64,000 nucleotides of DNA from Aquisalinus flavus (lineage in GTDB: Bacteria; Pseudomonadota; Alphaproteobacteria; Caulobacterales; Parvularculaceae). The stretch spans positions 830,409 to 894,408 of the forward strand of contig NZ_CP042288.1 in assembly GCF_022559625.1 (NCBI RefSeq), written 5' to 3'. Positions within the stretch are counted from its first letter, which is position 1. Every line of letters starts with the position of its first letter. The notes under the pieces were generated by a model. That model had not been told where the DNA came from and did no database searches. It saw only the letters and a program-made list of their open reading frames with translations. Below, one piece after another: positions 7,833-17,388 of this stretch. Both the position numbers and the translations under genes were made by a program.

Positions 7833-10100
7833 ATGTCTGAAGCCGGCAAGACCGAAAGACTGCAGGAAATGGATGCCGAAACGCGGCCGCCCTCGCGGGC
7901 ACGGCGCGAGACGCAGGACCTGGTCGAGCGGGCGGAAAATGTCGGCGACGGCCTGGTGCCGATTTCGCCTGATTCCAGCGACCGGTTCATCAACCGCGAA
8001 TTGTCGTGGCTGGAATTCAACATGCGCGTGCTGGAAGAGGCCGCGAATGAAAAGCACCCCGTGCTCGAGCGGCTGCGCTTCCTGTCGATCTCGGCGAGCA
8101 ACCTTGATGAGTTCTTCATGGTCCGCGTCGCCGGCCTGGTCGGCCAGGTGCGCGAGGGCATTACCGCCCTGTCGCAGGAAGGGCTGACCCCGAAACAGCA
8201 GCTCGACATGATCAACGAGCAGGCCTCCGAACTGATGGAGGAGCAACAGCGCTGCTGGCGCGCCCTGATCGGCGAGATGGCCGAAGCGGGCGTGGAAATT
8301 CTGAGTCCGGAAGACCTGACCGGCGACGAGATGGACTGGATCGAGGCCGAGTTCCTCAACAATATCTTCCCCGTACTGACGCCTCTGGCGCTTGACCCGG
8401 CGCATCCGTTTCCATTCATCCCCAATCTCGGTTTCGTGCTGTGCTTCGATCTGAAGTCCGACAGGACGGGCAAGCAGATGACGGCGCTCTTGCCGGTGCC
8501 GGCGAAGATCGGCCGGTTCATCCGCCTGCCGTCGTCGGACAGGATGGAAAACGGCCTGCCGCGGGTGCGTTATGTCTTGCTGGAACGGGTGATTGCACGG
8601 TTCCTGCATTATGTTTTCCCGCGCTACCAGAATATCGGGCAGGGCTCGTTCCGGCTGGTGCGCGACAGCGATGTCGAGCTGGAAGAGGAAGCCGAAGACC
8701 TGGTGCAGCAATTCGAGACGCTGCTGCGCCGCCGCCGCCGGGGTGACGTCATCCGGCTGAAGATGGATTCGGAGACGCCGCAGCGCCTGATCGATCTTGT
8801 CTCCCAGAAGTTGAAAGTGACAAGCCGCGACGTGGTGCTGGTCGATGGTATCCTCGGGCTGGCGCAATCGGGCGAGCTGATCCCCGATGACCGGCCTGAC
8901 CTGACCTTCACGCCGTTCGAGGCGCGGTTCCCCGAGCGGATCCGCGAACATGGCGGCGATTGCTTCTCGGCGATCAAGGCCAAGGACATCGTCGTCCATC
9001 ACCCTTACGAGAGTTTCGATGTCGTCGTGCAGTTCCTGAAACAGGCCGCTGCCGATCCCCATGTCGTGGCGATCAAGCAGACGCTGTACCGGACCTCGAA
9101 GCAGTCGCCCATCGTCGAGGCGCTGATCGAGGCCGCGGAAGCCGGCAAGAACGTGACCGCCCTTGTCGAGCTGAAGGCGCGGTTCGACGAGGAAGCCAAT
9201 ATCCGCTGGGCCCGGGCGCTGGAACGGTCAGGCGTGAATGTCGTATACGGATTTGTCGACTACAAGACCCATGCCAAGCTGTCGCTGATCGTACGCAAGG
9301 AGGGCGAGGGCACCCGATCCTATGTCCATATCGGGACCGGCAACTATCACCCGATCACGGCGAAGATCTATACCGATATTGCCCTGTTCACCACGAATGA
9401 CGCGATCGCGCGGGACGCCGCGAGAGTGTTCAATTACGTGACCGGCTATGCCGAGCCGGAAGAATTCGAGAAGATGGCCGTCGCACCGCTGAACATTCGC
9501 GACAAGCTCTATGCCCATATCGATGCGGAGATCGAGCATGCAAAGGCCGGGCGGCCTGCCTCGATCTGGATGAAGATGAACTCGCTCGTCGATGGCGACA
9601 TCATCGACAGGCTGTACAAGGCGAGCGCGGCGGGCGTCCAGATCGACCTCGTCGTGCGCGGCATCTGCTGCCTGCGGCCGGGCGTGCCGGAATTGTCGGA
9701 GAATATCCGTGTACGCTCCATCGTCGGGCGCTACCTGGAGCATTCGCGCATCTATTGTTTCGGCAATGGCCACCCGATGCCGAACCCGGGTGCGCTCGTT
9801 TATATCGGCTCGGCCGACCTGATGCCGCGCAACCTCAACCGCCGCGTCGAGGTGCTGTGCCCGGTCGAGAACCCGACCGTGCACCGCCAGGTGCTGGACC
9901 AGATCATGGTCGCGAACCTGAACGACGAGGCGCAGAGCTGGCGGATGATGCCGGATGGCAGCTATCGCCGCCTGCGGACGCCGGAAAACGTCAAGCCGTT
10001 CAACATCCACTCCTATTGCATGACCAACCCCAGCCTGTCGGGCCGCGGCGCGGCGATCAAGGGCAATGCGCCGACCAAGCTGCGACCGAAGAAAAAGTAA
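7833..10100 (+). CDS. ppk: Polyphosphate kinase 1
   Basis: PPK1 reversibly moves the gamma phosphate of ATP onto polyphosphate. The 755 residues follow the family plan: the [12 protein letters not shown] motif at about 50-61, [12 protein letters not shown], then two phospholipase-D-like catalytic domains. The phosphorylated His lies in HIGTGNYHP (about residue 500), and a later [10 protein letters not shown] segment closes the active site. The first 45 residues are a charged, non-conserved extension. It is followed 36 bp later by the exopolyphosphatase gene, so synthesis and breakdown are encoded together. The start has no strong ribosome site. Confidence 0.96.
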   Translation: MSEAGKTERLQEMDAETRPPSRARRETQDLVERAENVGDGLVPISPDSSDRFINRELSWLEFNMRVLEEAANEKHPVLERLRFLSISASNLDEFFMVRVAGLVGQVREGITALSQEGLTPKQQLDMINEQASELMEEQQRCWRALIGEMAEAGVEILSPEDLTGDEMDWIEAEFLNNIFPVLTPLALDPAHPFPFIPNLGFVLCFDLKSDRTGKQMTALLPVPAKIGRFIRLPSSDRMENGLPRVRYVLLERVIARFLHYVFPRYQNIGQGSFRLVRDSDVELEEEAEDLVQQFETLLRRRRRGDVIRLKMDSETPQRLIDLVSQKLKVTSRDVVLVDGILGLAQSGELIPDDRPDLTFTPFEARFPERIREHGGDCFSAIKAKDIVVHHPYESFDVVVQFLKQAAADPHVVAIKQTLYRTSKQSPIVEALIEAAEAGKNVTALVELKARFDEEANIRWARALERSGVNVVYGFVDYKTHAKLSLIVRKEGEGTRSYVHIGTGNYHPITAKIYTDIALFTTNDAIARDAARVFNYVTGYAEPEEFEKMAVAPLNIRDKLYAHIDAEIEHAKAGRPASIWMKMNSLVDGDIIDRLYKASAAGVQIDLVVRGICCLRPGVPELSENIRVRSIVGRYLEHSRIYCFGNGHPMPNPGALVYIGSADLMPRNLNRRVEVLCPVENPTVHRQVLDQIMVANLNDEAQSWRMMPDGSYRRLRTPENVKPFNIHSYCMTNPSLSGRGAAIKGNAPTKLRPKKK

Positions 10101-10136
10101 GAATCACGCCATGGTAAGCCTCAAGGCAGGTAAAGA

Positions 10137-11675
10137 GTGATCCTGAAAGCCGCAGATCAGACCCGCACACAGTTCCGGCACTGGCACCGCCGGGCGGTGA
10201 TCGATATCGGGTCGAACTCGGTGCGAATGGTCGTCTATGGCGGGCCGGACCGCACCCCTGTTTCGATTTTCAACGAAAAGACCCTGTGCGGCCTCGGCCG
10301 GCGCGATATGGATACGGGCGCGCTGCGCGAGGATGCCATGGAAGAGGCGCTGATGACGCTCGCCCGGTTCAAGGCGGTTCTTGCGCGCTATGGCGACCCG
10401 GACCTGACGGTGTTCGCCACGGCGGCAAGCCGCGAAGCCTCGAACGGGCCGGACTTCATCGCCCGGATCGAGGAGCTGGGCTTCCAGCCCGAGGTTATCT
10501 CCGGCGAGGAAGAGGCGCGGTTCGCGGCGCTCGGCGTGCTGTCCGGCGATCCCGGCGCGGTGGATTGCGAACCCGACCGGCCGCATCTGTGCGGCGATAT
10601 GGGGGGCGGCAGCCTGGAACTGACGCGGTTCACGGATAATTTCGACGAGCCGCTCGGCGAGCGCATCTCCCTGCCGCTCGGGCCGCTGCGCCTGATGGCC
10701 GAATGCGGGCCGAAAGTGAGCGACGCGGTCAGCTTCGCCGAGGACCGGCTGGCGGAGAATTCGTGGCTGACCGAGACCCGAACCGGCGATCTGCATGCCG
10801 TCGGCGGCGCATGGCGGGCGATCGCCAAGGTGCATATGGCGCGGCGCAACTATCCGCTGCAGGTGCTGCATCACTATGTGATGAGCCGCGACGACACGAT
10901 CGAGATTTGCGAATTGCTGGAACACCAGTCCGCCGCGGCGCTGGAGAATATTCCCGGCGTCCAGAAGAAGCGGATCGACGTCCTGCCCCATGCCGCCATG
11001 GTGATGAAGGTCGTGATGACCATGACCAGGGCGCAGCGCCTGGTCGTCTCCTCGAGCGGCGTGCGCGAGGGCGTATTGTTCGACAAGCTGCCCATGGATG
11101 TGCGCCGCCGCGATCCGCTGATCGAACTGGCCGAGGAATATGCGCTGCGCTATTGTCCCGACCCGGCCTTCGGCGAGACAGCGTTTGCGATGACCCATGA
11201 TCTGTGGCCGGATGAAAGCGGGCAGGAACGGCGGCTGCGCCAGGCGGCGTGCCTTTTATCTGATGTCGCGGCGCTGCACCATCCCGACATGCGGGCCGAT
11301 CAGGCCTGTGATATGGCGCTGCGCTCGCCGTTTGTCGGGATCGATCATCCCTACCGGGTCGCGCTCGCCATGGCGCTCTATCAGCGCCACAAGAGCAAGC
11401 CGTCCTCCATGCCGGAAGCCCATGTCCCGATCCAGCTGGTCGGCGAGGAACTGCAGAAGCGGGCGACGGGCATCGGCCTGATGCTGCGCTTTGCGGCCGA
11501 TTTCTCGCCGAAGTCTGCCGAGGGCCTCGAGGGCTGCACGCTGGCGCAAGTCGACGAGAAGCTGGTCTTCGCCGCACCCGAAAGTCATGCCGGGCTGATG
11601 GGTGAGCTGGCGTCCAAGCGGCTGGAGACGCTTGCCAGTTTCCTCGGCAAGCAGGCGGTGGTGGAGTTCGTCTGA
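10137..11675 (+). CDS. ppx: Exopolyphosphatase / Ppx-GppA phosphatase
   Basis: Ppx/GppA enzymes cut terminal phosphates from polyphosphate or pppGpp. The sugar-kinase/actin-like fold is shown by VIDIGSNSVRMVVYGG at about 21-36, SGEEEARFAALGV and DMGGGSLELTRF, the phosphate-binding loops. The 512 residues include the C-terminal HD-like extension seen in Ppx. A GTG start is used, with GGCAGGTAAAGA before it; a nine-codon frame at 10111 precedes it. Being next to ppk supports a role in polyphosphate turnover; a pppGpp activity cannot be excluded. Confidence 0.93.
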   Translation: MILKAADQTRTQFRHWHRRAVIDIGSNSVRMVVYGGPDRTPVSIFNEKTLCGLGRRDMDTGALREDAMEEALMTLARFKAVLARYGDPDLTVFATAASREASNGPDFIARIEELGFQPEVISGEEEARFAALGVLSGDPGAVDCEPDRPHLCGDMGGGSLELTRFTDNFDEPLGERISLPLGPLRLMAECGPKVSDAVSFAEDRLAENSWLTETRTGDLHAVGGAWRAIAKVHMARRNYPLQVLHHYVMSRDDTIEICELLEHQSAAALENIPGVQKKRIDVLPHAAMVMKVVMTMTRAQRLVVSSSGVREGVLFDKLPMDVRRRDPLIELAEEYALRYCPDPAFGETAFAMTHDLWPDESGQERRLRQAACLLSDVAALHHPDMRADQACDMALRSPFVGIDHPYRVALAMALYQRHKSKPSSMPEAHVPIQLVGEELQKRATGIGLMLRFAADFSPKSAEGLEGCTLAQVDEKLVFAAPESHAGLMGELASKRLETLASFLGKQAVVEFV

Positions 11676-11692
11676 GGATTGGTGTCTTCAAT

Positions 11693-11799
11693 CCTCTCCC
11701 TTCGTGGGCTTCTTCGAAGCCACCTCAGGGTGAGGATTATATCGACATTGGCACTGGACCTCATCCTGAGGTGGCGACGCGGTCGCCCACGAAGGATGG
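11693..11799. repeat. Paired palindromic repeat, locus A
   Basis: Two units face each other: CCTCTCCCTTCGTGGG...CACCTCAGGGTGAGG (11693-11735) and CCTCATCCTGAGGTGG...CCCACGAAGGATGG (11759-11799), with a 23-bp spacer. Each unit folds by itself through CCTCRTCC/GGATGAGG and GTGG/CCAC arms, and the pair can fold together. The same pair occurs at 15.8, 23.4 and 57.9-58.3 kb. Confidence 0.9.
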
Positions 11800-11818
11800 T
11801 TCGAGTCCCTAGGTCAAG

Positions 11819-11848
11819 CTGCGTTCAAATAGAATCATTCGAACGCAG
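11819..11848. repeat. CTGCGTTC/GAACGCAG palindrome
   Basis: CTGCGTTC (11819-11826) and GAACGCAG (11841-11848) form an 8-bp stem; ATTCGAACGCAG followed by GTTGATCTA recurs between two convergent genes at 41786-41812. It lies between ppx and rnd, which converge. Confidence 0.65.
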
Positions 11849-11873
11849 AAAGTTGATCTACTTCAATAATGTA

Positions 11874-11910
11874 GAGCATCGTTGTGCGCCTGGTTGGGCG
11901 CACGATGCTC
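11874..11910 (-). terminator. Hairpin at the rnd stop codon
   Basis: GAGCATCGT (11874-11882) and ACGATGCTC (11902-11910) make a 9-bp stem, with GCGC/GCGC pairing in the loop. Its last base is part of the rnd stop codon, so the hairpin begins as translation ends. No long T-run follows, so end protection is as likely as termination. Confidence 0.5.
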
Positions 11911-13058
11911 TAGGTCTCGATCAGGTCGAGAGTGCCGTTGGTGAGCTTCATCGCGAGCTTGCCATGCTTCAGCTTCAGGGCGGCATCGCCGAACACTTCG
12001 CGGCGCCAGCCCTTCATGGCGGGCACGTCGGCATTGTCGTCGCGGGCGATTTCCTCGAGGTCGGCGACGGAGGCGATGAGCTTCGGCGCAACATCATATT
12101 CCTTGCACTGACGGGCAAGCAGGACGCGCAGCAGGTCGAGCACGTCGGCTGGCACCTGGGGCAAATTGCGCGGGCGGTCAATGTCCGGCAGATCGCCCTT
12201 GGGGATGTTCTTGCCGTCGGTGATGGCGCCGAGCAGCCCCTTTGCGGCGCCGGAGCGCTCGAACCCGTTGGGGATGCCGCGGGCGCGGGCGAGGTCCTGC
12301 GGGCTTTCCGGCGTCTGGCGGGCAAGCTCGAACAGGGCGTCGTCTTTCAGGATGCGGGCACGGGGCACGTCACGCTTCTGGGCCTCGGCCTCGCGCCATT
12401 CGGCGATCTTGATCAGGGGCCCGAGTTCCTTGCGCTTGGTGTTGCGCAGCTTCAGCCGCTTCCACGCATTTTCCGGCTGAACGAAATAGAGCGAGGGTGA
12501 GAGCAGCGCCTCCATCTCTTCCATCACCCATGGCAGGCGGTCGGTGCGGGCAAGCTCCGACGACAGCGCGTCATAGACATCGCGCAGATGGGTGACGTCG
12601 CCGATCGCGTATTCGAGTTGCCGGTCGCTCAGCGGGCGCCGCGACCAGTCGGTGAAGCGCGAGCCCTTGTCGACGCTCTTTCCGGTGATGGTGCGCACCA
12701 GCGGCTCATAGCCGATCTGGTCGCCATAGCCGCAGGCCATGGCCGCGATCTGGGTGTCGAACAGCGGCTGCGGCACCGACTGCATTATCTGGAAGAAGAT
12801 CTCGACGTCCTGACGGGCTGCATGGAAGACCTTGGTGACCGCCGGATCGGCCAGCATTTCCAGGAACGGGGCAAGGTCGAGGCCGTCGGCAAGGGGATCG
12901 ATGATCGCCGCCTCGGCCGGGCTCGCCGCCTGGATGAGGCAGAGCTGCGAAAAGTAGGTCTTTTCACGCATGAACTCGGTGTCGACGGCGACATATGGGT
13001 GCTGCCGGAGCCCGGCACAGAACTCTGCGAGGGCGGCTGTGTCTGTTATAATCAACAT
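11910..13058 (-). CDS. rnd: Ribonuclease D
   Basis: RNase D is a 3'-5' exoribonuclease that trims tRNA precursors and other stable RNAs. The DEDDy active site is complete: VDTEFMREKTYF (Asp, Glu), HAARQDVEIF (Asp) and YAIGDVTHLRDVY (Tyr, Asp). HRDC-type domains follow in the second half, as in the family. The ATG at 13058 gives 382 residues; a TTG six codons upstream keeps the frame open but has no better ribosome site. It converges with ppx across a repeat-filled gap. Confidence 0.93.
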   Translation of the reverse strand: MLIITDTAALAEFCAGLRQHPYVAVDTEFMREKTYFSQLCLIQAASPAEAAIIDPLADGLDLAPFLEMLADPAVTKVFHAARQDVEIFFQIMQSVPQPLFDTQIAAMACGYGDQIGYEPLVRTITGKSVDKGSRFTDWSRRPLSDRQLEYAIGDVTHLRDVYDALSSELARTDRLPWVMEEMEALLSPSLYFVQPENAWKRLKLRNTKRKELGPLIKIAEWREAEAQKRDVPRARILKDDALFELARQTPESPQDLARARGIPNGFERSGAAKGLLGAITDGKNIPKGDLPDIDRPRNLPQVPADVLDLLRVLLARQCKEYDVAPKLIASVADLEEIARDDNADVPAMKGWRREVFGDAALKLKHGKLAMKLTNGTLDLIET

Positions 13059-13148
13059 GGAAGAGTGACTTAGCAAGATTGGTGCGGGTCGTCATCCAGA
13101 TAATCACACCTTATATGATAGGGTGGAAACCGTAGAAGGAGACGTTTC

Positions 13149-13226
13149 ATGATCAGGAACCTGGTATTCATCGTCGGCCTTATTGTCGTCGCGCTGCTGC
13201 TGCTGTCGGTCTTTGATGTGATATAG
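13149..13226 (+). CDS. 25-residue single-span membrane microprotein
   Basis: A 25-codon frame starts with ATG five bases after GAAGGAGAC, among the best ribosome sites in the window. The product is MIRN followed by an unbroken hydrophobic stretch (about 5-21) and a short FDVI tail. This is the pattern of a single transmembrane microprotein with the N-terminus inside. It lies alone between the divergent rnd start and the end of ligD. Size and position recall small membrane regulators, but nothing points to a partner. Confidence 0.6.
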   Translation: MIRNLVFIVGLIVVALLLLSVFDVI

Positions 13227-13237
13227 GCTGTCAGGCC

Positions 13238-15778
13238 TTAACCAAGCAGCTCATCGAGCAGGCCCTTGTGCAGGGATTGGCGCACCGAGGCATAATCGCC
13301 CCACGGGTCGGACTTCAACCGGGCCAGCCGTTGACGGATATTGGCTATCGTATAGTCGGCGCCGGAGGCGGCACGGGCAAGCTCGTCCCATGTCAGCGGT
13401 GTGGCGACCGGCGCATTCGTGCGCGAGCGGGTCGAGTAGGGGCAGATTGCCGTCGCGCCGCGCTCATTGCGCAGCCAGTCGATGAAGATCTTGCCCTTGC
13501 GCTTGGCCTTGGACATGGTCGCGGTGAAACGGGACGGGTCCTCCTGCGCCAGCCGTCTGGCGAAACCGGACGCGAAACCCTTGACCGTGGCCCAGTCATG
13601 GCGGCGCTCTACGGGCACCACCACATGCACGCCCTTGCCGCCGGTCAGCATGGCGAAGGATTGCAGGTCCGCGGCAGCGAGCAGGTCGCGGATATCCTGT
13701 GCGGCTTTTTTCACGTCCTCGAACGCCTTGCCCTCGTCGGGGTCGAGATCGAAGACGATGCGGTCGGGCTTTTCGATGATGTCCTTGCGCGCGCCCCAGA
13801 TATGCAGTTCCAGCGCGCCGATCTGGGCGGCGGAGACCAGCGCCTTCTGTGTGCCGAGCAGGAGATAGTCGCCTTTGTCGCCATCCTTTTCGATGATGGT
13901 GACGGCGGCCATGTGATCCGGCGTGCCGGCATTGTGGTGTTTCTGGAAGAAGCAGGAGCCGGTGCGCCCGGACGGGCAGCGCACGAGGGAGACGGGCCGG
14001 TCCTTGATATGGGGCAGCATGTGTTCGGCGATCTCGGCAAAATATTCCGCCAGGTCGTGCTTGGTCACGCCCTGGTCGGGGTAGAGCACCCTGTCGGGGC
14101 TGGAGAGTTTCACGCCTGCGACAGTATTGCCGGAGGATTTTGACGATCCGCTGGCGGATGATTTTGCCGGTTCTACCTCTTTCATCTTCTCTTTCTCCGA
14201 CTTGACCTCGTTGGCCGGCTTGTCCTCGCGCAGGCCCAGGAACGAAGGGTGGCGCAGATGGCCGTCGCTTGTGATTTCAGTATAGGCGATCTGGCCGACG
14301 AGATCAGGGGTGAGGAACACCGCGCCGCGTTTCGCGTCCGGGGGCATGCCGGCGAAGGGCGGCGTCTTGCGCTCGAGAGTCTTCATTCTTGCCGAGAGGT
14401 CGGCCATCAGGTCTTCGGAAAAGCCGGTGCCGACGCGGCCGCGATAGACCAGATCGCCATCGACATAGTCGCCCAGCAGCAGGGAGGCGAAGGGGCGGCC
14501 CTTCTTGTCGGATTTGCGGTAGCCGCCAATGACGAATTCATCATTGCCGGTGCATTTGGACTTGATCCAGCTCCGCGTGCGTTTCGACTGGTACTTTGCA
14601 TCGGCGCGCTTGGAAATGATGCCTTCGAGGCCCATCTGGCAGGCCTTGCCGATGACATCGTCGCCCTTGCCGACGACATGGTCGGAATAGCGGATCGGGT
14701 CGCCCACCCCGTCGAGCAGGGTGGCGAGGGCATCCTTGCGCGCGTGCTGCTTCTGCTTGCGCCAGTCCTTGCGGCCGTCTTTCAGCAGGTCGAAGGCGTA
14801 ATAGACGAGGCTGGCGCGGTCGCCGGATTTCATCGCGGCCTGCAGCGCGCCGAAATCGCTGTGGCCCTGATCGTTGATGGCGACCAGCTCGCCGTCGATG
14901 ACGCCGGAGCCGGGCAGGGCGGCGAAGGCGTCGGCGATGACGGGGTATTTGCCGGTCCAGTCCTTGCCGGAGCGGGTGTAGAGTTTGGCACTTCCTTTCG
15001 CCCAGCAGGCGATGAGGCGGTAGCCGTCATATTTGATTTCGTGCAGCCAGTCTTCGCCCTCCGGCGGTTCCTCGCCGAGAGTGGCGAGCTGCGGCTCGAT
15101 GAAGGCGGGCAGGCTGGCGGCTGACTTTCCTGCCGGCTTTGGCGATGATTTGGCGGAAAGTTTCTCGCTGTCCTTCTTGCGCTTGGTCCCGGTCTGCGCC
15201 TCTTTCAGGGTCGGGCCGTTTTCCTCGATACCGTCGAAATCGCGCCCGGTCTTGACCGAGTCCGTCCATTCCGCGACCGGGTCGAGATCCTCGTTCTGCG
15301 TGCCGTCGCGCTCCTTGATCAGCAGCCAGTTCTCGCGCTTCTCGCCCTTCTTGCTCTTCATGCGGACGAGGGCGAAGCCGCCTTTCAGCCGCTCCCCCTT
15401 CAGGGTGATCTTGAGCGAGCCTTTCTTCAGCCCTTCATGGGGGTCTTCCTGCGCCTCCCAACTCCCGGTGTCCCACAGCATGACCGTGCCCTTGCCATAG
15501 CCGGACGGGATGACGCCTTCGAAATCGCCATAATCGACCGGGTGGTCCTCCGTGCGCACGGCGAGGCGCTTGACCGAGGGGTCGAGGCTCGGGCCTTTCG
15601 TGACCGCCCAGCTTTTCAGCACGCCGTCGAGTTCCAGCCGCAAGTCGAAATGCAGGCGCGTCGCGTCATGCTTCTGCACCATGTAGAGATTACCTTTTTT
15701 GCGGCTGACCTTGCCCTTGGGTTCAGGCGTTTTGCCGAAATCGCGTTTCTCGTGATAGGTCTGAAGGGAAGAGGTCAT
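13238..15778 (-). CDS. ligD: ATP-dependent DNA ligase D, three-domain
   Basis: LigD is the multifunctional enzyme of bacterial non-homologous end joining. The 846 residues have the order phosphoesterase, ligase, polymerase, as in Pseudomonas. The 3'-phosphoesterase spans about 5-160 (QKHDATRLHFDLRLEL, then EDHPVDYGDFEGVIPSGYGKG). The adenylated Lys is K249 in EIKYDGYR. The primase-like polymerase starts near 555 (LSSPDRVLYP) and keeps metal-binding DLD in FDLDPDEG. Lys-rich low-complexity linkers join the domains at about 195-220 and 535-553. Ku is encoded upstream on the same strand, separated by a repeat pair. Confidence 0.95.
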   Translation of the reverse strand: MTSSLQTYHEKRDFGKTPEPKGKVSRKKGNLYMVQKHDATRLHFDLRLELDGVLKSWAVTKGPSLDPSVKRLAVRTEDHPVDYGDFEGVIPSGYGKGTVMLWDTGSWEAQEDPHEGLKKGSLKITLKGERLKGGFALVRMKSKKGEKRENWLLIKERDGTQNEDLDPVAEWTDSVKTGRDFDGIEENGPTLKEAQTGTKRKKDSEKLSAKSSPKPAGKSAASLPAFIEPQLATLGEEPPEGEDWLHEIKYDGYRLIACWAKGSAKLYTRSGKDWTGKYPVIADAFAALPGSGVIDGELVAINDQGHSDFGALQAAMKSGDRASLVYYAFDLLKDGRKDWRKQKQHARKDALATLLDGVGDPIRYSDHVVGKGDDVIGKACQMGLEGIISKRADAKYQSKRTRSWIKSKCTGNDEFVIGGYRKSDKKGRPFASLLLGDYVDGDLVYRGRVGTGFSEDLMADLSARMKTLERKTPPFAGMPPDAKRGAVFLTPDLVGQIAYTEITSDGHLRHPSFLGLREDKPANEVKSEKEKMKEVEPAKSSASGSSKSSGNTVAGVKLSSPDRVLYPDQGVTKHDLAEYFAEIAEHMLPHIKDRPVSLVRCPSGRTGSCFFQKHHNAGTPDHMAAVTIIEKDGDKGDYLLLGTQKALVSAAQIGALELHIWGARKDIIEKPDRIVFDLDPDEGKAFEDVKKAAQDIRDLLAAADLQSFAMLTGGKGVHVVVPVERRHDWATVKGFASGFARRLAQEDPSRFTATMSKAKRKGKIFIDWLRNERGATAICPYSTRSRTNAPVATPLTWDELARAASGADYTIANIRQRLARLKSDPWGDYASVRQSLHKGLLDELLG

Positions 15779-15795
15779 TTCAATTCTCCCGAAAA

Positions 15796-15944
15796 CCCTC
15801 GTCCTTCGTGGCTGCTGCGCAGCGCCTCAGGATGAGGGTTTTCTCTATCTGTATTGGGGAGCCCTCATCCTGAGGTGCCGAGCCCTTTGTGGCCCGCTTC
15901 ACGGGCACGTCAGGGTGAGGAGGCGAGGCCACGAAGGACAAGGG
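15796..15944. repeat. Paired palindromic repeat, locus B, with nested unit
   Basis: The first unit is 15796-15838 (CCCTCGTCCTTCGTGG...CCTCAGGATGAGGG). The second, facing it, runs 15862-15944 and is about twice the usual length. Inside it lies another recognisable unit (CCCTTTGTGGCCCG...CACGTCAGGGTGAGG, about 15881-15920), as if one copy had inserted into the loop of another. The array separates ku from ligD. Confidence 0.85.
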
Positions 15945-15958
15945 CGGTTGGAGAATCA

Positions 15959-16810
15959 TCAGCTCGCCTTTTTCTTCGTGCTCTTTTTCGTCGTTTTCTT
16001 CGCGGTTTTCTTTGAAGACGAGGATTTCGATCCGGAGACGGATTTCTTCAGGGCGTCCATCAGGTCGATGACATTGCTCTCGCTCTTGCCCGAGCTCTCG
16101 GACTCGTCGTGGCTGACCTTGCCCTTCTTTTCCTTCTCCTTGATCAAGTCGCGCAGGGCGGTGGCATATTGCGCCTTGAAAGTCTCCGCATCGAAGGGCT
16201 TCGATTTCTTCTCGATCAACTCACCGGCGAGCTCCAGCAGCTCCTTGTCGAGCTTCATGTCGGGGATGTCCTCGAAAATGCCGTCGCTCTCCTTTATCTC
16301 CTCGGCATAGCGCAGCGTCTCCAGCAGGAGGCCGTCGCCGCAGGGCTTGATCGCGACGACATAATCGCGCCCGCGCACCGCCATCTGGCCGAGAGCGACT
16401 TTCTTTGCGTCGCGCAGCGCCTCGCGGATGACGATGAAGCCTTCATTGGAAATGTCGTCCCTGGGCACGACGTAATAGGGCTTCTCGAAATAGCGCGGGT
16501 CGATCTCGCAATGATCGACGAACTGGACGAGGTTGATCGTCTCCTTCGTCTCCAGCTTGATCTCGTCCAGCTCTTCATTGGAGAGGATGACATAATTGTC
16601 CTTCGATACCTGGTAGCCCTTGACGATCTCGTCAGTGTCGATCGGACCCAGCCCCTCGACGATCTTCTGGTAGCGCACGCGCTTGCCCGAGGGTTCGTGG
16701 ATCTGGTTGAGGGAGGGGCGGCTGGTGGATTTGGTCGCCGAGAACAGCTCGATCCCGATCGAGACGAGCGAGAGTTTCAGATAGCCTTTCCAGTATGCGC
16801 GTGCGGCCAT
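15959..16810 (-). CDS. ku: Non-homologous end-joining protein Ku
   Basis: Bacterial Ku forms a homodimeric ring on DNA ends and recruits LigD. The start at 16810 (MAARAYWKGYLKLSLVSIGI) matches the conserved opening of the family and gives 283 residues; the frame stays open far upstream but without family similarity. The core beta-barrel contains RYQKIVEG and the YFEKPYYVVP segment. The C-terminal 40 residues are a Lys/Ser tail of the kind that binds LigD and DNA. It is transcribed toward ligD, likely as one unit through the intervening repeats. Confidence 0.95.
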   Translation of the reverse strand: MAARAYWKGYLKLSLVSIGIELFSATKSTSRPSLNQIHEPSGKRVRYQKIVEGLGPIDTDEIVKGYQVSKDNYVILSNEELDEIKLETKETINLVQFVDHCEIDPRYFEKPYYVVPRDDISNEGFIVIREALRDAKKVALGQMAVRGRDYVVAIKPCGDGLLLETLRYAEEIKESDGIFEDIPDMKLDKELLELAGELIEKKSKPFDAETFKAQYATALRDLIKEKEKKGKVSHDESESSGKSESNVIDLMDALKKSVSGSKSSSSKKTAKKTTKKSTKKKAS

Positions 16811-17115
16811 GGGTGTCCTTGTGATGTGAGTGATTTCGTTCAGGCGAACAGAAAGGGGCGGGGCGGGGTTCCGAAGAGGCGAGCCGGGCAGGGTGATCTG
16901 GTCGGGTGCATTACATTTGTACCTGTTTTGTTCTTGCAAGGCGCCGGGTTTTGTGCCAGAATTGAGAGCGGCCGGGCGGTATTGTCCTAGCCGACGGCGC
17001 GTTTCATTTGGCCCGCGCAGCGACGACCGCACAGTATGGCATGCGCGAATGGGTGCGTCGCGTACCGGAACAGGCCGGGATGACGCAGTAGTGCATGTCA
17101 GGGGGAGAGGCAGGG
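16811..17115. other. Gene-free interval between ku and the toxin-antitoxin genes
   Basis: About 305 bp separate the divergent ku and antitoxin genes. Open frames here lack ribosome sites and coding bias. The interval must hold both promoters; I see no clear -35/-10 pair, repeat unit or RNA gene. Confidence 0.5.
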
Positions 17116-17388
17116 ATGGAAATGGTGAATTCGTCCGTGTATGGTGGCATGATGAGTACGACATTCGATCATATCAGTGCCGACGAGTTGCCGGAGGAAT
17201 GGCGCAAGGTGCTGCAGCTTGCGCCCGGCGAGACGGTGAAAGTCACGATCGAGCGGGAGGAGGAGACGAAGAAATTCGATCTTGAGGCGTTCAGGAAAGG
17301 CATTGAAGAATTACGCAAGTTGCCTGTTCTCGATGATCGCACGGCCGATGAGATCATTGGCTATAATGAGCACGGTTATATCGAATGA
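17116..17388 (+). CDS. VapB-like antitoxin
   Basis: A 90-residue protein with an N-terminal part resembling short type II antitoxins (LPEEWRKVLQLAPGETVKVTIE at about 29-50, abbreviated here) and an acidic C-terminal part that would wrap the toxin. It directly precedes a PIN-domain gene and overlaps it by 4 bp, the usual coupling of such modules. The ATG at 17116 follows GGGGGAGAGGCAGG; ATG codons at 17151 and 17154 would give 77-79 residues and are good alternatives. It would bind both toxin and its own promoter. Confidence 0.7.
   Translation: MEMVNSSVYGGMMSTTFDHISADELPEEWRKVLQLAPGETVKVTIEREEETKKFDLEAFRKGIEELRKLPVLDDRTADEIIGYNEHGYIE

Noticed and set aside
10111-10140. Nine-codon leader frame before ppx
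   Set aside because: No amino acid pattern and no terminator; overlap with the ppx start looks incidental.
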